Of a stretch of DNA of 64,000 bases, positions 40,379 to 50,477 are shown in pieces. The position numbers and the translations under genes are program-made. The DNA is from Lysobacteraceae bacterium (GTDB taxonomy: Bacteria > Pseudomonadota > Gammaproteobacteria > Xanthomonadales > Xanthomonadaceae): contig JAMLIV010000012.1 of assembly GCA_023954075.1 (NCBI GenBank), positions 25,218 through 89,217 of the forward strand. The letters run 5' to 3'. The notes beneath the pieces were generated by a model. It made no database searches, was not told where the DNA came from, and saw nothing but the letters and a program-made list of their open reading frames with translations. The number at the start of each line of letters is the position of its first letter. Positions within the stretch are counted from its first letter, which is position 1.

Positions 40379-41419
40379 ATGAGCGATATCGAAACCGCCG
40401 CGGGCGCGAGCCCGATGACGATGATCCAGGCCCTGCGTTCGGCCATGGACGTGATGCTGGAGCGCGACGACAGCGTGGTGATCTTCGGCGAGGACGTGGG
40501 CTACTTCGGCGGCGTGTTCCGCTGCACCGACGGGCTGCAGGCCAAATACGGCAAGCACCGCGTGTTCGACGCGCCGATTTCCGAAAGCGGCATCGCCGGC
40601 GCGGCCATCGGCATGGCGGTCTACGGCCTGCGCCCGGTGGCCGAGATCCAGTTCGCCGACTACATCTATCCGGCCTACGACCAGATCGTGTCCGAGGCCG
40701 CGCGCCTGCGCTACCGCTCCTGCAACATGTTCACCGCCCCGGTGGTGTTCCGCACGCCCTGCGGCGGCGGCATCTACGGCGGCCAGACCCACAGCCAGAG
40801 CCCGGAGGCGATCTTCACCCACGTCGCCGGCCTGCGCACGGTGATGCCGTCCAACCCCTACGACGCCAAGGGTCTCTTGATCTCCTCGATCGAATGCGGC
40901 GATCCGGTGATCTTCCTGGAGCCCAAGCGCCTCTACAACGGCCCCTTCGACGGCCACCACGACCGCCCGGTGCAGGCGTGGACCAAGCACCCCGGGAACC
41001 TCGTGCCCGAGGGTTACTACAGCGTGCCGCTCGACAAGGCCGCGATCGCGCGCCAAGGCAAGGCGCTGACGATCCTCACCTACGGCACCACCGTCTGGGT
41101 GGCGCTGGCCGCGGCCGAGGATGCCGGCATCGATGCGGAAGTCATCGACCTGCGCAGCCTGTGGCCGCTGGATCTGGACACCATCGTCGACTCGGTGAAG
41201 AAGACCCGCCGCTGCATCGTACTGCACGAGGCCACGCGCACCAGCGGCTTCGGTGCCGAGCTGGTGTCGCTGGTGCAGGAGCACTGCTTCTACCACCTCG
41301 AAGCCCCGATCGAGCGCGTCACCGGCTGGGACACGCCCTATCCCCACGCGCAGGAGTGGGACTACTTCCCGGGCCCGGCCCGGGTCATCGACGCCATGAA
41401 GCGCGTGCTGGAGGACTGA
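40379..41419 (+). CDS. bkdA2: Branched-chain 2-oxo acid dehydrogenase E1 component, beta subunit
   Basis: A 346-residue transketolase-like subunit completing the E1 heterotetramer. FGEDVGYFGGVFRCTDGLQAKYG, DAPISESGIAGAAIGMAVYGLRPVAEIQFADYIYPAYDQI and CGGGIYGGQTHSQSPEA are characteristic of branched-chain E1beta. Start ATG 40379 lies 2 bases after the E1alpha stop; a longer open frame from 38993 runs over E1alpha and is not used. E2 follows 3 bases after the stop. Confidence 0.95.
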   Translation: MSDIETAAGASPMTMIQALRSAMDVMLERDDSVVIFGEDVGYFGGVFRCTDGLQAKYGKHRVFDAPISESGIAGAAIGMAVYGLRPVAEIQFADYIYPAYDQIVSEAARLRYRSCNMFTAPVVFRTPCGGGIYGGQTHSQSPEAIFTHVAGLRTVMPSNPYDAKGLLISSIECGDPVIFLEPKRLYNGPFDGHHDRPVQAWTKHPGNLVPEGYYSVPLDKAAIARQGKALTILTYGTTVWVALAAAEDAGIDAEVIDLRSLWPLDLDTIVDSVKKTRRCIVLHEATRTSGFGAELVSLVQEHCFYHLEAPIERVTGWDTPYPHAQEWDYFPGPARVIDAMKRVLED

Positions 41420-41422
41420 GCG

Positions 41423-42742
41423 ATGGGACAGCATGTCATCAAGATGCCGGATATCGGTGAAGGTATCGCCGAGGTCGAACTGGTCGGCTGGAAGGTCGGC
41501 GTGGGCGACGCCGTGGCCGAGGATCAGATCATCGCCGAGGTGATGACCGACAAGGCGACGGTGGAGATTCCCTCGCCCGTCGCCGGCACGGTACTTGCGC
41601 TGGGCGGTGCCCTGGGCGAAACCCTGGCCGTGGGCAGCGCGTTGATCCGGCTGGAAGTGGCCGGCGACGGCAACGTCAAACCGGGCGAAGCGGCTTCCGC
41701 AGGCAGCGCCGCCGCGGAGAAACCCGCCGTGGCCCGTGCGCCCGAGCCGCCGCCGCGCCTGCCCGACCCGAAACCCGAACCCGCTCCGGTTGCCGCCAAA
41801 GTCCCCGAAGCCGCCGTTCCCGCAAATCCCGAGTCCCGAATCCCGAATCCCCGCTTCACGGGCGAAGCCCCGCTGGCCTCGCCCGCGGTGCGCCGACGCG
41901 CCTGGGATCTGGGCATCGAACTGCGCTTCGTGCCGCCCACCGGCCCCGGCGGGCGGGTGATGCACGCCGATCTCGATGCCTACGCCGCGCGCGGCGGTCG
42001 GGCGCAGCCTGCGGGCGGCGGATCGTCGGGCTACGCGCGCCGCGAGGGTGAGGAGCAGATTCCGGTGATGGGACTGCGTCGGCGCATCGCGCAGAAGATG
42101 CAGGATTCCTGGCGGCGCATTCCGCACATCACCTACGTCGAGGAAATCGACGTGACCGAGGTGGAAGCCTTGCGCGGCAAGCTCAACGCGAAGTGGGGCA
42201 AGACCCGCGGCAAGCTCACCTTCCTGCCGTTCCTGGCGCGCGCCATGGTGCTGGCGCTGCGCGACTTTCCGCAGATGAACGCGCGCTTCGATGACGAGGC
42301 CAACATCATCACGCGCTCCCACGGGGTGCGGCTGGGCATCGCGACGCAGAGCGACAGCGGGCTGTCGGTGCCGGTCGTGGCGCACGCCGAGTCGCTCGAC
42401 CTGTGGCAGACCGCGGCCGAAATCGCGCGCCTTGCCGGTGCGGTGCGCGCCGGCAAGGCGACGCGCGAGGAGCTGTCGGGCTCCACCATCACCATCACCA
42501 GCCTGGGGCCGATCGGGGGAATCATGTCCACCCCGATCATCAACCACCCCGAGGTCGCCATCGTCGGGGTCAACCGCATGATCGAGCGCCCCTGCATCCG
42601 CAACGGCCTGGTGGAGGCGCGCAAACTGATGAACCTGTCGTCCTCCTTCGACCACCGCGTGGTGGACGGCATGGAGTCGGCCGAGTTCGTGCAGGCGATC
42701 CGCGCGCTGCTGGAAAACCCCGCCCTGCTGTTCGTGGAGTGA
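41423..42742 (+). CDS. bkdB: Dihydrolipoamide acyltransferase (E2) of the branched-chain 2-oxo acid dehydrogenase
   Basis: A 439-residue E2 core. Lipoyl domain (residues 1-78) with the lipoylated Lys44 in [12 protein letters not shown]; a linker rich in Pro/Ala; peripheral E3-binding domain (about 151-190, [16 protein letters not shown] to [11 protein letters not shown]); and a catalytic domain with the HRVVDG motif (His411, Asp415). About ten residues of the linker ([10 protein letters not shown]) come from an in-frame repeat. Specificity for branched-chain substrates follows from the operon. Acyl groups are passed to CoA, giving isobutyryl-, isovaleryl- or 2-methylbutyryl-CoA, precursors of branched membrane fatty acids. 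Confidence 0.94.
   Translation: MGQHVIKMPDIGEGIAEVELVGWKVGVGDAVAEDQIIAEVMTDKATVEIPSPVAGTVLALGGALGETLAVGSALIRLEVAGDGNVKPGEAASAGSAAAEKPAVARAPEPPPRLPDPKPEPAPVAAKVPEAAVPANPESRIPNPRFTGEAPLASPAVRRRAWDLGIELRFVPPTGPGGRVMHADLDAYAARGGRAQPAGGGSSGYARREGEEQIPVMGLRRRIAQKMQDSWRRIPHITYVEEIDVTEVEALRGKLNAKWGKTRGKLTFLPFLARAMVLALRDFPQMNARFDDEANIITRSHGVRLGIATQSDSGLSVPVVAHAESLDLWQTAAEIARLAGAVRAGKATREELSGSTITITSLGPIGGIMSTPIINHPEVAIVGVNRMIERPCIRNGLVEARKLMNLSSSFDHRVVDGMESAEFVQAIRALLENPALLFVE
41823..41852 (+). repeat. Half-palindrome repeat in the E2 linker
   Basis: Consecutive AATCCCGA-type units (AATCCCGAGTCCCGAATCCC followed by GAATCCCC) match the right arm of the element at 36761-36791. Only one arm is present. 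It is read in frame through the E2 inter-domain linker. Confidence 0.8.
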
Positions 42743-42746
42743 CCCC

Positions 42747-44153
42747 GTGAGCCAGACCATCGACACCCGACTCCTGATCCTCGGCGGCGGCCCCGGCGGC
42801 TATGTGGCCGCGATCCGCGCCGGCCAGCTCGGCGTTCCCACCGTGCTGGTGGAGGGCGCGACGCCCGGCGGCACCTGCCTCAACATCGGCTGCATCCCCT
42901 CCAAGGCGCTGATCCACGCCGCCGAGGAGTTCGCGAAAGTGGCCGCCTTCGCCCGGGGTGATTCCCCGCTGGGCATCGGCGCCGCCGCGCCGACGCTCGA
43001 CTTGGGCAAGACCGTGGCCTGGAAGGACGGCATCGTGCGGCGCCTGACCGGCGGCGTCGCGGCGCTGCTGAAGAAGAATGGCGTGCGCGTGGTCAAGGGC
43101 TGGGGCCAGGTGGTGGACGGCAAGACCGTCGACGTGGCGGACGCGGCCGAGGGTGGCGACACCCTGCGCATCCGCTGCGAACACCTGCTGCTGGCGACCG
43201 GCTCGGTGCCGGTTGAGCTGCCCTTCCTGAAGTTCGGCGGCAAGGTCGTTTCCTCCACCGAGGCGCTTTCGCCGGCGGAGCTGCCGAAGAAGCTGGTCGT
43301 GGTCGGCGGCGGCTATATCGGCCTGGAGCTGGGCACGGCGTACCGCAAGCTCGGCTGCGAGGTGACCGTGGTCGAGGCGCAGGAGCGCATCCTTCCCGCC
43401 TACGACGCCGAGCTCACCGCGCCGGTCGCCAAACGCCTCAAGACGCTGGGCGTGGAAACCCTGGTCGGCCACAGCGTGCTCGGGCTCTCCGATACCGGTG
43501 CGCTGCGCGTGCGCACGCCGGACGGCGCGGAACGCGCGATCGAGGCCGACCGCATCCTCGTCGCCGTGGGCCGCAGGCCGAAGATCGAGGGCTTCAACCT
43601 CGAATCCCTGCGCCTGGACACGGCCGGTCGCGCGGTGAAGATCGACGAGCAGTGCCGCACCTCGATGCGCAACGTCTGGGCCATCGGCGACGTGGCCGGC
43701 GAACCCATGCTCGCGCACCGCGCCATGGCGCAGGGCGAGATGGTGGCCGAGATCGTTTCCGGAAAAACCCGCCGCTTCCAGCCCGCCGCGATGCCGGCGG
43801 TGTGCTTCACCGACCCGGAAATCGTGACGGTCGGGCTGTCGCCGGACGAGGCCAGGGCCGCCGGGCACGCGGTCAAGGTCGCGCTGTTCCCGTTTGCCGC
43901 CAACGGCCGCGCGATGACGCTGGAATCGGCCGACGGCTTCGTGCGCGTGGTCGCGCGCGAGGGCGACCACCGCATCCTCGGCTGGCAGGCCGTGGGCGCG
44001 CAGGTGTCGGAGCTGTCCATCGCCTTCGTGCAGTCCATCGAGATGGGTGCCACGCTCGAGGACATCGCCGCTACCATCCATCCCCATCCGACCCTGGGCG
44101 AGGCGGTGCAGGAAGCCGCGCTGCGCGCGCTCGGTCATGCGCTGCATATCTGA
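42747..44153 (+). CDS. lpdV: Dihydrolipoyl dehydrogenase (E3) of the branched-chain complex
   Basis: A 468-residue flavoprotein reoxidising the E2 lipoamide with NAD+. Redox-active Cys44 and Cys49 are in [20 protein letters not shown]-binding [17 protein letters not shown] and NAD-binding [12 protein letters not shown] are present; the catalytic His-Glu pair is in [15 protein letters not shown]. Its place in the bkd operon suggests it is the branched-chain-specific E3 (LPD-Val type) in addition to another E3 elsewhere. Confidence 0.95.
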   Translation: MSQTIDTRLLILGGGPGGYVAAIRAGQLGVPTVLVEGATPGGTCLNIGCIPSKALIHAAEEFAKVAAFARGDSPLGIGAAAPTLDLGKTVAWKDGIVRRLTGGVAALLKKNGVRVVKGWGQVVDGKTVDVADAAEGGDTLRIRCEHLLLATGSVPVELPFLKFGGKVVSSTEALSPAELPKKLVVVGGGYIGLELGTAYRKLGCEVTVVEAQERILPAYDAELTAPVAKRLKTLGVETLVGHSVLGLSDTGALRVRTPDGAERAIEADRILVAVGRRPKIEGFNLESLRLDTAGRAVKIDEQCRTSMRNVWAIGDVAGEPMLAHRAMAQGEMVAEIVSGKTRRFQPAAMPAVCFTDPEIVTVGLSPDEARAAGHAVKVALFPFAANGRAMTLESADGFVRVVAREGDHRILGWQAVGAQVSELSIAFVQSIEMGATLEDIAATIHPHPTLGEAVQEAALRALGHALHI

Positions 44154-44178
44154 TCCCCGTCATTCCCGCGAGTCCGTC

Positions 44179-45264
44179 ATGAGCATTCCGTTCCAGATCC
44201 TTCCGTCCACCCAGCCCAAAACCGACGCCGAGCGCGCCGCGATCCTCGCCAATCCGGGCTTCGGCCTGCATTTCACCGATCACATGGTGAGCATCGACTG
44301 GGAGGCCGGGCAGGGCTGGCACGATGCGCAGGTGCGCGCCTACGGTCCGCTGACGCTCGATCCGGCCTCGGCGGTGCTGCACTATGCGCAGGAGATTTTC
44401 GAGGGCCTCAAGGCCTTCCGCCATGCCGACGGATCGATCTGGTCGTTTCGTCCCGAGGCCAACGGCGCGCGCCTGCAGCGCTCGGCGCACCGCCTGGCCC
44501 TGCCGGAGCTGCCGGTCGACACATTCATCGACTCGATCCGCGAACTGGTGAAGATCGATGCGGCGTGGGTGCCCTCGGGCGGCGAGTCCAGCCTGTACCT
44601 GCGTCCCTTCATGATCGCCAACGAGAACTTCCTCGGCGTGCGCTCGGCGCAGAAAGTCGCCTACTACGTCATCGCCAGCCCCGCCGGTGCCTACTTCAAG
44701 GGCGGGGTGAAGCCGGTCGCGATCTGGCTGTCGCGCGAGTATTCGCGCGCCGGTCGCGGCGGCACCGGTGCCGCCAAGTGCGGTGGCAACTACGCTTCCT
44801 CGCTGCTGCCGCAGAAGGAAGCGGTGGCCAACGGCTGCTCGCAGGTGCTGTTCCTGGATTCGCAGGAAGGCCGCTGGCTGGAGGAACTGGGCGGCATGAA
44901 CGTGTTCCTGGTCCGGCGCGACGGCAGCGTCATCACGCCCGAGCTTTCCGGCAGCATCCTGGAAGGCATCACCCGCCTCTCGGTGCTCCAGCTCCTGCGC
45001 GATCGCGGCGTGGCCGTCACCGAGCGCCGGATCGACGTGCAGGAATGGATCGACGGCGTGGCCTCGGGCGACATCGTGGAAACCTTCGCCTGCGGCACCG
45101 CCGCCAGCATCTCGCCCATCGGCCAGCTCAAGGGCCCGGATTTTTCCGTCGGCAGCCTCGACGCGCCCGCCGGCGAGTTGACCATGTCGGTCCGCAAGGA
45201 GCTGACCGACATCCAGTACGGCCGTGCCCCGGATCGCCACGGCTGGTTGACTCGCCTGGCGTGA
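44179..45264 (+). CDS. ilvE: Branched-chain amino acid aminotransferase (class IV PLP enzyme)
   Basis: A 361-residue BCAT that interconverts valine, leucine and isoleucine with their 2-oxo acids, the substrates of the bkd complex upstream. The PLP-binding Lys200 is in GTGAAKCGGNYA; YAQEIFEGLKAFR and LYLRPFMIANENFLGV belong to the longer (eukaryotic/actinobacterial-like) BCAT subgroup of about 360 residues, not the 309-residue E. coli IlvE. Start ATG 44179 lies 25 bases after lpdV. Together the five genes convert branched-chain amino acids to acyl-CoA. Confidence 0.93.
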   Translation: MSIPFQILPSTQPKTDAERAAILANPGFGLHFTDHMVSIDWEAGQGWHDAQVRAYGPLTLDPASAVLHYAQEIFEGLKAFRHADGSIWSFRPEANGARLQRSAHRLALPELPVDTFIDSIRELVKIDAAWVPSGGESSLYLRPFMIANENFLGVRSAQKVAYYVIASPAGAYFKGGVKPVAIWLSREYSRAGRGGTGAAKCGGNYASSLLPQKEAVANGCSQVLFLDSQEGRWLEELGGMNVFLVRRDGSVITPELSGSILEGITRLSVLQLLRDRGVAVTERRIDVQEWIDGVASGDIVETFACGTAASISPIGQLKGPDFSVGSLDAPAGELTMSVRKELTDIQYGRAPDRHGWLTRLA

Positions 45265-45375
45265 TGGTGGCCCGGGCAAGCGGCCCCGGCGGTGCCGCCG
45301 CCGACTTGACCCCCATCAATCCTTCCAGCGCCATTTCTGCGATGCTTTTCGTCCAGATCCTCCGGAAGTTAACGC

Positions 45376-46464
45376 ATGGCGATCACATCCTTCCACCGCC
45401 GGCTCCTCCCGTTCGTCGTCCTCGGGCTGCTCGCCCTGGCATGGTGGGGCTGGCAGCGGCTGGCCGATGACGGGCCGGGTGAAGGGTTCATCAGCGGCAA
45501 CGGGCGGATCGAGGCGACCGAGATCGACGTGGCGACGCGGCTGCCGGGGCGGGTCGAGGACATCCTCGTGCGCGAGGGCGATTTCGTCAGCGCCGGGCAG
45601 GTTTTGGCGAAGATGCAGATCGACACGCTCGCGGCGCAGCGCGCGGAGGCCGAGGCCGGCCGCCAGCAGGCGGTTCAGGCCGTCGCCGCCGCGCAGGCGC
45701 AGGTCGCGCTGCGTGAGGCCGACGTGGTGGCGATGCGCGCCCAGATCGCGCAGCGCGAAGCGGAGCTGGAGGCGCAGCGGCGGCGGCTGACGCGCACCGA
45801 AACCCTGTCGAAGGAAGGCGCGCTTTCGCTGCAGCAGCTCGACGACGATCGCGCGAACTGGCGCAGCGCCCAGGCGGCTCTGGCCGCGACGCGCGCGCAG
45901 GTGGCGGCGGCGCAGGCGGCGGTGGACGCGGCGAAGGCGCAGGTCGAGGGAGCGCAATCCTCGGTGATTGCGGCCGAGGCCACCATCGCGCGGATCGATG
46001 CCGATCTGCGCGACAGCGACCTCAAGGCCCCGCGCGACGGCCGCGTGCAGGTGCGCGTGGCGCAGGCGGGCGAGGTGATCGGCGCGGGTGGTCGCGTGCT
46101 GAACCTGCTCGATCTGTCCGATGTCTACATGACATTCTTCGTGCCAGAGACCGTCGCCGGCCGCATCGCCATCGGCAGCGAGGCGAGGCTGGTGCTGGAC
46201 GTCGCGCCCGATATCGTCATTCCGGCGCGCGTCTCCTTCGTCGCCAGCCAGGCGCAGTTCACGCCCAGGACCGTGGAAACCGCGAGCGAGCGGCAGAAGC
46301 TGATGTTCCGGGTGCGCGCGCAGATCGCGCCGGAACTGCTGCGCCGGCACCTGGACCAGGTGAAGACCGGCGTTCCCGGCGTGGCCTGGCTGAAGCTCGA
46401 TCCGCAGGCGGCGTGGCCCGAATCCCTGGCCGTGCCCGAGTCGCTGCGCACCCGGACCGAGTGA
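45376..46464 (+). CDS. HlyD-family membrane fusion (periplasmic adaptor) protein
   Basis: A 362-residue adaptor anchored by one N-terminal helix (about residues 10-28). [43 protein letters not shown] is the first half of the biotinyl-lipoyl domain, followed by a long alpha-helical hairpin rich in Ala/Gln/Glu (residues about 90-200) and [24 protein letters not shown], the second half. It matches E. coli YhiI, the partner of RbbA and YhhJ, whose homologues follow here in the same order. It links the exporter to an outer-membrane channel. ATG 45376; the TGA overlaps the next start. Confidence 0.92.
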   Translation: MAITSFHRRLLPFVVLGLLALAWWGWQRLADDGPGEGFISGNGRIEATEIDVATRLPGRVEDILVREGDFVSAGQVLAKMQIDTLAAQRAEAEAGRQQAVQAVAAAQAQVALREADVVAMRAQIAQREAELEAQRRRLTRTETLSKEGALSLQQLDDDRANWRSAQAALAATRAQVAAAQAAVDAAKAQVEGAQSSVIAAEATIARIDADLRDSDLKAPRDGRVQVRVAQAGEVIGAGGRVLNLLDLSDVYMTFFVPETVAGRIAIGSEARLVLDVAPDIVIPARVSFVASQAQFTPRTVETASERQKLMFRVRAQIAPELLRRHLDQVKTGVPGVAWLKLDPQAAWPESLAVPESLRTRTE

Positions 46465-49274
46465 TGTCGAGTCCGCCGCCGGTGGTGCGCGTGGCCGGCG
46501 TGCACCTGCGCTACGGCAAAGTGGCGGCGCTGGCCGGGGTCGATCTGGCGTTTCCGGCGGGGTGCGTGGTCGGCCTGATCGGTCCCGATGGCGTGGGCAA
46601 GTCCAGCCTGCTCTCGCTGATCGCCGGCGCGCGCGCCCTGCAGGCGGGCGACATCGAAACCCTCGGTGGCAGCATGCGCAGCCGCAGCCATCGCAATCGC
46701 GTCTGCCCGCGCATCGCCTACATGCCGCAGGGGCTGGGGCGCAATCTTTATCCAACCCTGAGCGTGGAGGAAAACCTGCAGTTTTTTGCGCGCCTGTTCG
46801 GACACGACGCCGGAGAACGCCGCCGCCGCATCGACGAGCTGACCCGCGCCACCGGCCTTTATCCCTTCCTCGCGCGTCCGGTCGGCAAGCTTTCCGGTGG
46901 CATGAAGCAGAAGCTCGGGCTGTGCTGCGCGCTGATCCACGATCCGGACCTCCTGATCCTCGACGAACCCACCACCGGCGTCGATCCGCTGGCGCGCGCG
47001 CAGTTCTGGGATCTGATCGGCCGCATCCGCAGCGAGCGCCGGGGCATGAGCGTGATCGTCGCCACAGCCTACATGGACGAGGCGCAGGATTTCGACTGGC
47101 TGGTGGCGATGGACGTGGGCACCGTGCTGGCCACGGGCACGCCGCAGGAATTGCTCGAACGCACCGGAACCGACTCGCTGGAGGCGGCCTTCGTTCGCCT
47201 CCTGCCGGAAGAAAAGACCCGCGACCACGCGCCGGTGGCGATTCCGCCGCTGGACGCGAGCGAACACGGGATCGCGATCGAAGCCAGGGACCTCACCATG
47301 CGTTTCGGCGATTTCGTCGCGGTGGATCGCGTCAGCTTCCGCATCCGTCGCGGCGAGATCTTCGGCTTCGTGGGTTCCAACGGCTGCGGCAAGACCACCA
47401 CGATGAAGATGCTGACCGGCCTCTTGCCGGCGAGCGAGGGCAAGGCCTGGCTGTTCGGTCGCGAAGTGGATCCGGAGGACATGGATACGCGAAGGCGCGT
47501 GGGCTACATGTCGCAATCCTTTTCGCTCTATGGCGAGCTCACCGTGCGGCAGAACCTGGAGCTGCACGCGCGCCTGTTCCAGGTTCCCACGGCGGACATC
47601 GCCGCGCGCGTGGCCGGGATGCAGCGTCGCTTCGGGCTGGAGGATATGGGCGACAGTCTGCCCGGCAGCCTGCCGCTGGGCATGCGCCAGCGCCTCTCGC
47701 TGGCGGTGGCGATGGTGCACGCGCCGGAGCTGCTGATCCTGGATGAACCCACCTCGGGCGTGGACCCGGTGGCGCGCGATGGATTCTGGCGGCTGCTGGT
47801 GGAGCTGTCGCGGCGCGACAGGGTGACGATCTTCATCTCCACCCATTTCATGAACGAAGCCGCGCGCTGCGACCGCATGTCGATGATGCACGCCGGCCGC
47901 GTGCTCGACAGCGATGCGCCGGCGGCGCTGGTGCAAAAGCGCGGCGCAAAGGATCTGGAAGACGCCTTCATCGGCTATCTGCTGGAAGCCGACGGTGAAG
48001 CTGCCAAGCGTGCCGCCCCGGGAGAATCCTCCGACGCCAACACAGGTTGGGGTGAGGCAAGGAACCCCAACACCACCGCCACGCCAGCGTCGGGATTCGC
48101 AAGCCCCCAACCTGTGGATGCCGCGCTCTCGCATCCCCCGCCGCGCCACGTCCGCTTCAGCTTCCGCCGCCTGTTCGCCTACCTCTGGCGCGAGGCGCTC
48201 GAGCTGCGCCGCGACCCGGTGCGCGCCACGCTGGCGCTGGCCGGCTCGGCCATCCTGATGCTCGTGATGGGCTATGGCATCAGCATGGACGTGGACGACC
48301 TGCGCTATGCCGTGCTCGACCATGATCGCACCCAGTTGAGTGAGAGTTACGCCTTCAGCCTGTCGGGTTCGCGCTACTTCATCGAGCGCCCGCCGATCAC
48401 CGATCATGCCGATCTGGACCGACGCATGCGCAGCGGCGAACTGAGCCTGGCGCTGGAGATCCCGTCGGGCTTCATGCGCGACGTGCTGCGCGGGAATTCC
48501 GCGCAGATCGGCGCATGGATCGACGGTGCGATGCCGCCGCGCGCCGAAACCGTGGCCGGCTATGTGCAGGGCATCCACCTGCACTGGCTGGCCGAGCAGA
48601 TGGCGCAGCGCGGCGTCGCGCCCGCTGGAGTTGCCGGCATCGAAACCCGCTTCCGCTACAACCCGGACGTGAAGAGCCTGCCGGCGATGGTGCCCGCGGT
48701 CATGCCGCTGCTGCTGCTGATGCTGCCGGCCATGCTCACCGCGCTGGCGGTGGTGCGAGAAAAGGAAACCGGCTCGATCATCAACCTCTACGTCACCCCG
48801 GTCACGCGCAGCGAGTTCCTGCTCGGCAAGCAGATTCCCTATGTGGTGCTGGCCATGCTGAACTTCGCGCTGATGACCCTCATGTCGGTGACCTTGTTCG
48901 ACGTGCCGATCACCGGCAGCTTCGCCGTACTGGCACTGGCCGCGCTGCTCTACAGCCTCTGCGCCACCGGTATGGGTCTGCTGGCATCGAGCGTGACGAA
49001 AAGCCAGATCGCGGCGATGTTCTGCGCGATGATCGGCACGATGATCCCGGCGGCGCAATTCTCCGGATTGATCGACCCGGTGTCGTCGCTGCAGGGCGGT
49101 GCGCGCTGGCTGGGCGGGATCTATCCGGCCACGCACATGATCGACATCAGCCGCGGCGTGTTCAACAAGGCGCTGGGATTTTCCGACCTGCACGCGTCGC
49201 TGCGGGCGATGGCGCTGGCCGTACCGGTGATCGTGGGTGCGGGGATTCTCCTGGTGCGCAAGCAGGAGCGCTGA
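46464..49274 (+). CDS. RbbA-like ABC transporter: two ATP-binding domains fused to an ABC-2 permease
   Basis: A 936-residue fusion (E. coli RbbA is 911). NBD1: [36 protein letters not shown]2: [10 protein letters not shown], degenerate signature [22 protein letters not shown]. From about residue 565 a permease half with a first helix ([16 protein letters not shown]), a periplasmic domain and several C-terminal helices typical of ABC-2 exporters. A linker of about 30 residues between NBD2 and the permease is encoded by a palindromic repeat (48037-48120). RbbA was first described as ribosome-bound; with adaptor and second permease next to it, export of a drug-like or other substrate is the simpler reading. 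TGATG overlap with the adaptor. Confidence 0.92.
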   Translation: MSSPPPVVRVAGVHLRYGKVAALAGVDLAFPAGCVVGLIGPDGVGKSSLLSLIAGARALQAGDIETLGGSMRSRSHRNRVCPRIAYMPQGLGRNLYPTLSVEENLQFFARLFGHDAGERRRRIDELTRATGLYPFLARPVGKLSGGMKQKLGLCCALIHDPDLLILDEPTTGVDPLARAQFWDLIGRIRSERRGMSVIVATAYMDEAQDFDWLVAMDVGTVLATGTPQELLERTGTDSLEAAFVRLLPEEKTRDHAPVAIPPLDASEHGIAIEARDLTMRFGDFVAVDRVSFRIRRGEIFGFVGSNGCGKTTTMKMLTGLLPASEGKAWLFGREVDPEDMDTRRRVGYMSQSFSLYGELTVRQNLELHARLFQVPTADIAARVAGMQRRFGLEDMGDSLPGSLPLGMRQRLSLAVAMVHAPELLILDEPTSGVDPVARDGFWRLLVELSRRDRVTIFISTHFMNEAARCDRMSMMHAGRVLDSDAPAALVQKRGAKDLEDAFIGYLLEADGEAAKRAAPGESSDANTGWGEARNPNTTATPASGFASPQPVDAALSHPPPRHVRFSFRRLFAYLWREALELRRDPVRATLALAGSAILMLVMGYGISMDVDDLRYAVLDHDRTQLSESYAFSLSGSRYFIERPPITDHADLDRRMRSGELSLALEIPSGFMRDVLRGNSAQIGAWIDGAMPPRAETVAGYVQGIHLHWLAEQMAQRGVAPAGVAGIETRFRYNPDVKSLPAMVPAVMPLLLLMLPAMLTALAVVREKETGSIINLYVTPVTRSEFLLGKQIPYVVLAMLNFALMTLMSVTLFDVPITGSFAVLALAALLYSLCATGMGLLASSVTKSQIAAMFCAMIGTMIPAAQFSGLIDPVSSLQGGARWLGGIYPATHMIDISRGVFNKALGFSDLHASLRAMALAVPVIVGAGILLVRKQER
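48037..48120. repeat. In-frame palindromic repeat in the RbbA-like gene
   Basis: Perfect 12-bp inverted arms CACAGGTTGGGG (48041-48052) and CCCCAACCTGTG (48105-48116) enclose a second nested pair GTTGGGGT/ACCCCAAC (48047-48054 and 48064-48071). The left arm can pair with either partner. The sequence differs from the GGGATTCGGGATT family, so it is a second repeat type, and it is also translated in frame. Confidence 0.88.
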
Positions 49275-49277
49275 GCG

Positions 49278-50423
49278 ATGCAGCCGGCCTCCCGAATCCG
49301 CATGTTCACGGCCAACACCTGGCGGCTAGGCATCAAGGAGCTGTGGAGCCTGTGGCGCGATCCGGCGATGCTCGCGCTGATCGTCTACGTGTTCACCGCG
49401 GGCGTGTATACCGCCGCCACCGCCATGCCCGAGACGCTCAGCAACGCGCCCATCGCCATCGTCGACGAGGACCGCTCGCCGCTTTCCGGGCGCATCGCCT
49501 CGGCCCTGTATCCGCCGCATTTCACCCCGCCGTGGATGATCGACTGGGCGCAGATGGATCCCGGCATGGACGCGGGTCACTACACCTTCGTGCTGGTGAT
49601 TCCGCACGGTTTCCAGCGCGACGTGCTGGCCGGCCGCGCACCGGACCTCCAGCTAAACGTCGATGCCACCCGCATGAGCCAGGCCTTCGTCGGCAGCGGC
49701 TACGTACAGCAGATCGTGATGGGCGAGATCGACGAATTCGCGCGGCACGAGCGCGCCGCCGCCGTGCTGCCGGTGGAGCTGGCGCTGCGCGCGCGCTTCA
49801 ACCCGGCGCTGGAACCGTCGTGGTTCGGCAGTCTCGTGGAGGTGATCAACCATATCGCGATGCTCTCGATCATCCTCGCCGGCGCGGCGCTGGTCCGCGA
49901 GCGCGAGCGCGGCACCGTGGAGCACCTGCTGGTGATGCCGGTGACGCCGGCACAGATCATGCTCGCCAAAGCCTGGTCGACGAGTCTGGTGGTGCTGCTG
50001 GCCGCGTGGATATCCCTGACCTTCATCGTGCAGGGCGTGCTGCGCGTGCCGGTGGCCGGCTCGCTGCCGCTGTTTTTCGCCGGTGCGACGCTGTGCCTGT
50101 TCGCCACCAGCGCGATGGGCATCTTCCTGGCTACCGTGGCGCGCAACATGCCCCAGTTCGCGATGCTGATGATGCTGACCATCGTGCCGCTGGAGATGCT
50201 TTCCGGCGGCGGCACCCCGCGCGAATCCATGCCCGGTATCGTGCAGACCCTGATGCTGGCTGCGCCTACCACGCATTTCGTCGAACTCGGACAGGCGATC
50301 CTGTTCCGCGGTGCCGGGCTGGACGTGGTGTGGCGGCCGTTTGCCTGGCTCGCCGTCATCGGTACGGTACTGTTCGCGCTGTCGCTGCGCCGCTTCCGCC
50401 GTACCATTGGCCGGATGGCGTGA
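49278..50423 (+). CDS. ABC-2 type permease (YhhJ-like)
   Basis: A 381-residue permease: N-terminal helix (about residues 24-46), a periplasmic domain, then five C-terminal helices (residues about 185-370) with VRERERGTVEHLLVMPVTPAQIMLAKAWS between the second and third, a segment typical of ABC-2 subunits. It lacks an ATPase and pairs with the RbbA-like protein, whose permease half is the second membrane half of the complex. Gene order adaptor-ATPase/permease-permease equals E. coli yhiI-rbbA-yhhJ. Start ATG 49278 is 3 bases after the upstream stop. Confidence 0.92.
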   Translation: MQPASRIRMFTANTWRLGIKELWSLWRDPAMLALIVYVFTAGVYTAATAMPETLSNAPIAIVDEDRSPLSGRIASALYPPHFTPPWMIDWAQMDPGMDAGHYTFVLVIPHGFQRDVLAGRAPDLQLNVDATRMSQAFVGSGYVQQIVMGEIDEFARHERAAAVLPVELALRARFNPALEPSWFGSLVEVINHIAMLSIILAGAALVRERERGTVEHLLVMPVTPAQIMLAKAWSTSLVVLLAAWISLTFIVQGVLRVPVAGSLPLFFAGATLCLFATSAMGIFLATVARNMPQFAMLMMLTIVPLEMLSGGGTPRESMPGIVQTLMLAAPTTHFVELGQAILFRGAGLDVVWRPFAWLAVIGTVLFALSLRRFRRTIGRMA

Positions 50424-50477
50424 AAGCCCGCCAAACCATGCGCCACGCATGACACACACCGCTGAAAGGACACCCGC

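Noticed and set aside
46464..49274. Possible gene split of the RbbA-like gene into separate ATPase and permease genes at the repeat
   Set aside because: The frame is continuous through the repeat, length agrees with E. coli RbbA, and no start with a ribosome-binding site lies after the repeat.
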